Source: JBIOJM01 sp044450785 (GTDB lineage Bacteria > Planctomycetota > Planctomycetia > Isosphaerales > Isosphaeraceae). Taken from it: a stretch of 37,977 nucleotides of DNA. This document shows, piece by piece, positions 34,778 to 37,977 of this stretch. Made by a program: the position numbers and the translations under genes. A model generated the notes under the pieces. That model worked only from the letters and a program-made list of their open reading frames with translations. It made no database searches and had not been told where the DNA came from. Each line of letters begins with the position of its first letter. The stretch's first letter is position 1. The stretch is taken from contig JBIOJM010000060.1 in NCBI GenBank assembly GCA_044450785.1, positions 1 to 37,977 of the forward strand, in the 5' to 3' direction.

Positions 34778-35004
34778 GGCGATGCCCCCATCATCATCGG
34801 CAACTCAACTCGGCCCAGTGCCACGCCTCCGGCTCGTCGGGCCCGTGGTACGACCCATTTCGCCAGCGACACCATATCCCCACGCCGGCAGCTATGCAAG
34901 GACGTTGGATCTTTTACGAAATGCTGATCCGCCGGGCCATCGAGGGACGGCATCAGAAAATCGGCTTGTCCGAGATCCTTCGTTCTTTTCGGCGTGAAAG
35001 CGCG

Positions 35005-35010
35005 TATAAT
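35005..35010 (+). promoter_or_regulatory. possible -10 element for the large repeat protein
   Basis: A perfect TATAAT lies 49 nt before the ATG at 35060. The -35 region (34982-34988, GTTCTTT) is a poor match at 16-17 nt spacing. It is the best promoter candidate before this gene. Confidence 0.35.
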
Positions 35011-35059
35011 AGGAAAATCGTCCCGACGCACCGCCAATCCCTCGCGAGGAGCAGGCGCC

Positions 35060-37977
35060 ATGACCCTGGGGGCACAGACGAAACCGTACGGCAAGCTGCT
35101 CGACTACGAGCAGTTCATCGATCATCAGCTCGGGCGCACCCGGACACGCATCAAACTGACCGATATCATGACGGCCAGCCTGACGCTTCTGGTTGCCTTC
35201 TTGGCGGTTCTGTTCGTCGAAGTGGTGCTCGACCATGTCCTGGGCCTGCCGCTCCTCTTTCGGCGAGTCGTGCTGGGTGTTGGTCTGGTGGGCGCCTTCA
35301 CGTTCACCGCCATGCGGGTCGCGATGCCCCTCCTGCGTCGGATCAATAACCTGTACGCGGCGAAGACGATCGAGGACGCCGATCCCGCATTCAAGAACAG
35401 CTTGATCAATTACCTCGAGCTGCGGCGCCATCGCGGCCAGTTGTCCAAGGTAATCATGGCGACGCTCGAAGCGCGGGCTGTCAACGACCTCACTCACGTT
35501 GAAGTCGACGCCGTCGTCAATCAACAGCGCTTGATGCGCATGGCCTACGCGCTGTCGGCCGTGATCGTGGTCTACTGCCTGTACGCTGCTTTCGCGCCCA
35601 AAAGCATTCTCGAGTCCGCCCGGCGCGCGTTCCTCGCCGACCTCGTCCGGCCCACGAACACGCAACTGGCGAACATCAAGCCGGGCAGCGACCCGGAGCG
35701 CTCGAAAGTCGTCGCCGGTGAGCACGTCACTTACTTCGTCAATGTTCAGGGCATCCGTCCGCAGAAGGTGATGCTGCACTACAGCGTCGACGGCGGCAAG
35801 TTTTTCGCCCTCAAGGAGTTCGCGCCGGGACACAACATGTACGACGCCTGGCAGACCACCCTGACGAACGTCCAGCAGAGCATGGACTACTACTTGACCG
35901 GGGGAGACGCGGAGTCGTTGCGCTATCGTCTCGACGTACTGCCCGCGCCCACGGTCTCATCGATCGCGCACGACCTCGACTTCCCCGCGTATACCAAGGT
36001 CGAGCGGCGGACCAATATCGAGGGCGGAACGGTCGAGGCGATCGAGGGGACCACGGTCACCGTCCATGCCAGGACCAACATGCCGGCCGCGCTGGCCACG
36101 CTCAACTTCTCCAGTGGTGACCCCGCGACGATGGCGATCGCCGTCGATGATTCGACGGTGTTGACCGGAAGATTCGTTGTGAAGAAGGCCGGGACCTACA
36201 CGGTCAACTTCAGGACGATCGGCGGACAGCTCAACCCCAGCCCGGTCTCCTACGACATCTATTCCATTCCCGACCGACCCCCGACAGCGCGTTTTGTCCA
36301 GCCGGACCGGCCGGCCATCAAGGTTCCCGCCAACGTCAAGGTCGACCTCGTGATGGCCTGTACCGACGACCACGGCGTCAAGGATGCCACGCTGCACGTC
36401 ATGCACGGCAATGACAACCTCGTCTCCAAAAACTTGCTCGAGGGTCAACCGCCCCAGCCCGAGTTCAAGACGGTCGAGACCCTCGACCTGGCCGAGCACG
36501 CTCTGAAACCCGGTTCATCCCTCCAATACTGGCTCACCGCCCGCGACAACAAGGAGCCCTCCTCCAACAAGACGGAGACCGCGCGCCAGCTCATCGAGGT
36601 CATCGAGCCGGCGTCCCCCGCCGACAAGAAAAAGTTTGAGGACAGCCAGAAGAAGGACCGCGAACAGCTCGATCCACCGCCTCCCGAGGAGGACGCGGCA
36701 ACGGAAAAGACGCCCCCGGCCGAGCCCGGCAAGTCCGACGAGCAAAACCCAGGCCCGAGCGAACCGGGTCCCCCGAAGGAAGCCGACCAAACGCGTCCGG
36801 CTGAAAACAAGTCTCCGGGCGCCTCGGATACCGGCACCGCCGAGGAAACGTCTCGTAACCCGCAGAACGGCGCGAATGAGAATCAATCCCAACTCACGCC
36901 CCAGTTACAGCGCGAGTACGACACGCTCAAGCAAGCATTGAAGCAAAAGAACCAGCAGAATCCGGCCGGAAATCAAGGGAGCCCCCCCGGCGCGCAGCAG
37001 AAGAATAACAACGGGGCGTCAGGCAATGCCCCAACGCCCAATCCATCCGGAGCCACCGGCAATCCCGATCGGCCGAATAACCCCGCGGATCGCGCGGTCA
37101 CCAATCCCGGCCAACGTCCGGCTCTGGAGACTCCCGGCCAAACGAATCCGCAGAGTGCCCCACCGCCGCCTGGGAATGCCGGGTCGAGCGACGCGTCAAA
37201 CCAGGTTCAACGGGGAAGCCGCGACGGTAGCGCTCCGTCCACCGCGTCCCCCCAGAACGATTCCCGGTCCAAGAACCAGCCCGAAGGCAAAGCCGGCGAA
37301 CAGGGCGGCAAGAGCGATGCCCAGTCCAAGAACCAGCCAGAAGGCAAGGCTGGGGAACAGGGCGGCAAGAGCGATGCCCAGTCCAAGAACCAGCCCGATG
37401 GCAAAGCCGGCGAACAGGGCGGCAAGAGCGATGCTCAGTCCAAGAACCAGCCCGAGGGCAAGGCCGGCGAACAGGGCGGCAAGAGCGATGCCCAGTCCAA
37501 GAACCAGCCCGAGGGCAAGGCCGGCGACCAGGGCGCCAAGAGCGATGCTCAGTCCAAAAACCAGCCCGATGGCAAGGCCGGCGACCAGGGCGGCAAGAGC
37601 GATGCGCAATCCAAGAACCAGCCCGAGGGCAAGGCTGGCGACCAGGGCGGCAAGAGCGATGCTCAGTCCAAAAACCAGCCCGAAGGCAAGGCCGGCGAAC
37701 AGGGCGGCAAGAGCGATGCCCAGTCCAAGAACCAGCCAGAGGGCAAGGCTGGGGAACAGGGCGGCAAGAGCGATGCCCAGCTCAAGAACCAGCCAGAAGG
37801 CAAGGCTGGGGAACAGGGCGGCAAGAGCGATGCGCAGTCCAAGAACCAGCCAGAGGGCAAGGCTGGGGAACAGGGCGGCAAGAGCGATGCCCAGTCCAAG
37901 AACCAGCCAGAAGGCAAGGCTGGGGAACAGGGCGGCAAGAGCGATGCGCAGTCCAAGAACCAGCCAGAGGGCAAGGC
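35060..37977 (+). CDS. large membrane-anchored protein with C-terminal 19-residue repeats (partial, runs off the window)
   Basis: ATG 35060 has AGGAG at 35047-35051, 8 nt upstream. At least 972 residues are present with no stop. Two membrane helices (about 36-58 and 70-92) and a third (about 160-178) anchor it. Beta-rich modules follow (NVQGIRPQKVMLHYSVDGGK, and from about 300 EAIEGTTVTVHARTNMPAAL). This layout resembles the large DUF4175-type planctomycete membrane proteins, a tentative match. From about residue 515 it is hydrophilic and Pro/Gln/Asn/Gly-rich. Repeats of SKNQPEGKAGEQGGKSDAQ start at residue 737. Function is unknown; a structural or surface-exposed tail is inferred. Confidence 0.85.
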   Translation, partial: MTLGAQTKPYGKLLDYEQFIDHQLGRTRTRIKLTDIMTASLTLLVAFLAVLFVEVVLDHVLGLPLLFRRVVLGVGLVGAFTFTAMRVAMPLLRRINNLYAAKTIEDADPAFKNSLINYLELRRHRGQLSKVIMATLEARAVNDLTHVEVDAVVNQQRLMRMAYALSAVIVVYCLYAAFAPKSILESARRAFLADLVRPTNTQLANIKPGSDPERSKVVAGEHVTYFVNVQGIRPQKVMLHYSVDGGKFFALKEFAPGHNMYDAWQTTLTNVQQSMDYYLTGGDAESLRYRLDVLPAPTVSSIAHDLDFPAYTKVERRTNIEGGTVEAIEGTTVTVHARTNMPAALATLNFSSGDPATMAIAVDDSTVLTGRFVVKKAGTYTVNFRTIGGQLNPSPVSYDIYSIPDRPPTARFVQPDRPAIKVPANVKVDLVMACTDDHGVKDATLHVMHGNDNLVSKNLLEGQPPQPEFKTVETLDLAEHALKPGSSLQYWLTARDNKEPSSNKTETARQLIEVIEPASPADKKKFEDSQKKDREQLDPPPPEEDAATEKTPPAEPGKSDEQNPGPSEPGPPKEADQTRPAENKSPGASDTGTAEETSRNPQNGANENQSQLTPQLQREYDTLKQALKQKNQQNPAGNQGSPPGAQQKNNNGASGNAPTPNPSGATGNPDRPNNPADRAVTNPGQRPALETPGQTNPQSAPPPPGNAGSSDASNQVQRGSRDGSAPSTASPQNDSRSKNQPEGKAGEQGGKSDAQSKNQPEGKAGEQGGKSDAQSKNQPDGKAGEQGGKSDAQSKNQPEGKAGEQGGKSDAQSKNQPEGKAGDQGAKSDAQSKNQPDGKAGDQGGKSDAQSKNQPEGKAGDQGGKSDAQSKNQPEGKAGEQGGKSDAQSKNQPEGKAGEQGGKSDAQLKNQPEGKAGEQGGKSDAQSKNQPEGKAGEQGGKSDAQSKNQPEGKAGEQGGKSDAQSKNQPEGK
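37268..37977 (+). repeat. 57-bp in-frame tandem repeat, at least 12.4 copies
   Basis: The period is exactly 57 bp. Units start at 37268, 37325, 37382, 37439, 37496, 37553, 37610, 37667, 37724, 37781, 37838 and 37895, with a partial unit at 37952. Each encodes 19 residues without Cys or aromatics. Variants are Glu/Asp swaps (units 3, 5, 6 and 7), Gly to Ala in unit 5 and Ser to Leu in unit 10. The last units alternate in a two-unit (114-bp) pattern. The array continues beyond the window. Confidence 0.97.

Noticed and set aside
34774..35094. 106-codon minus-strand frame before the TTG-start membrane protein
   Set aside because: It overlaps the promoter, RBS and start of the large plus-strand gene and has no protein-like pattern.
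37196..37974. Hydrophobic, transmembrane-looking minus-strand frames across the repeat
   Set aside because: They are the reverse complement of the 57-bp repeat. The plus frame is continuous with a 736-residue protein with an RBS, so the antisense frames are by-products.
37268..37977. CRISPR-like regular spacing
   Set aside because: Units are contiguous, in frame and almost identical along their whole 57 bp, with no unique spacers.

Overview
The window looks like chromosomal DNA from a high-GC planctomycete, probably of the Isosphaeraceae type. Supporting signs are paired ECF sigma factor and membrane Ser/Thr kinase genes, a DUF1080 protein, Tat-exported redox and DUF3500 proteins, TPR and Calx-beta proteins, a B12-dependent ribonucleotide reductase, and the hpnC-hpnD-hpnE squalene genes. 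This placement is inferred from gene content only. No rRNA, tRNA, CRISPR array or intact insertion sequence was recognised.

Layout. 1-4465: rplU (L21) behind a structured leader with a 14-codon ORF, a clear terminator, then nrdJ. 4553-10391 (minus strand): a Tat-exported aldo/keto reductase, a broken TPR/Calx-beta composite, and a Tat-exported DUF3500 protein. 10711-15253: a DUF4432 sugar-epimerase-like protein (+), a P1B-type metal ATPase (-), and a divergent PSP1-domain protein with a Cys-rich tail (+). 15254-17413 is a scar region: a transposase remnant, one small Pro/Asp-rich ORF and a decayed second copy of the PSP1 3' end. 17414-23161: an overlapping ECF sigma/kinase pair (-) facing a group-2 sigma-70 factor (+). 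23355-25829: a GT-C-like membrane protein (+) and a CBM9-like exported protein (-).

25952-30720 (minus strand) is a squalene/hopanoid precursor operon. It runs from a 5'-truncated methyltransferase through hpnC and hpnD (4-nt overlap), then an antitoxin plus an internally deleted PIN toxin, to hpnE. By family knowledge HpnD makes presqualene diphosphate from farnesyl diphosphate, HpnC makes hydroxysqualene and HpnE reduces it to squalene. 30816-34777: an exported DUF1080 protein, an exported thioredoxin/trypsin-like fusion, and two tandem paralogous small membrane proteins. 35060 to the window end is the 5' part of a large membrane-anchored protein ending in at least 12.4 copies of a 57-bp (19-residue) repeat.

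I did not find an obviously complete new system. The best leads are the toxin-antitoxin remnant inside the squalene operon, the PSP1 Cys-tail protein with its decayed copy, the thioredoxin-protease fusion, the rplU leader and the actively rearranging 57-bp repeat.
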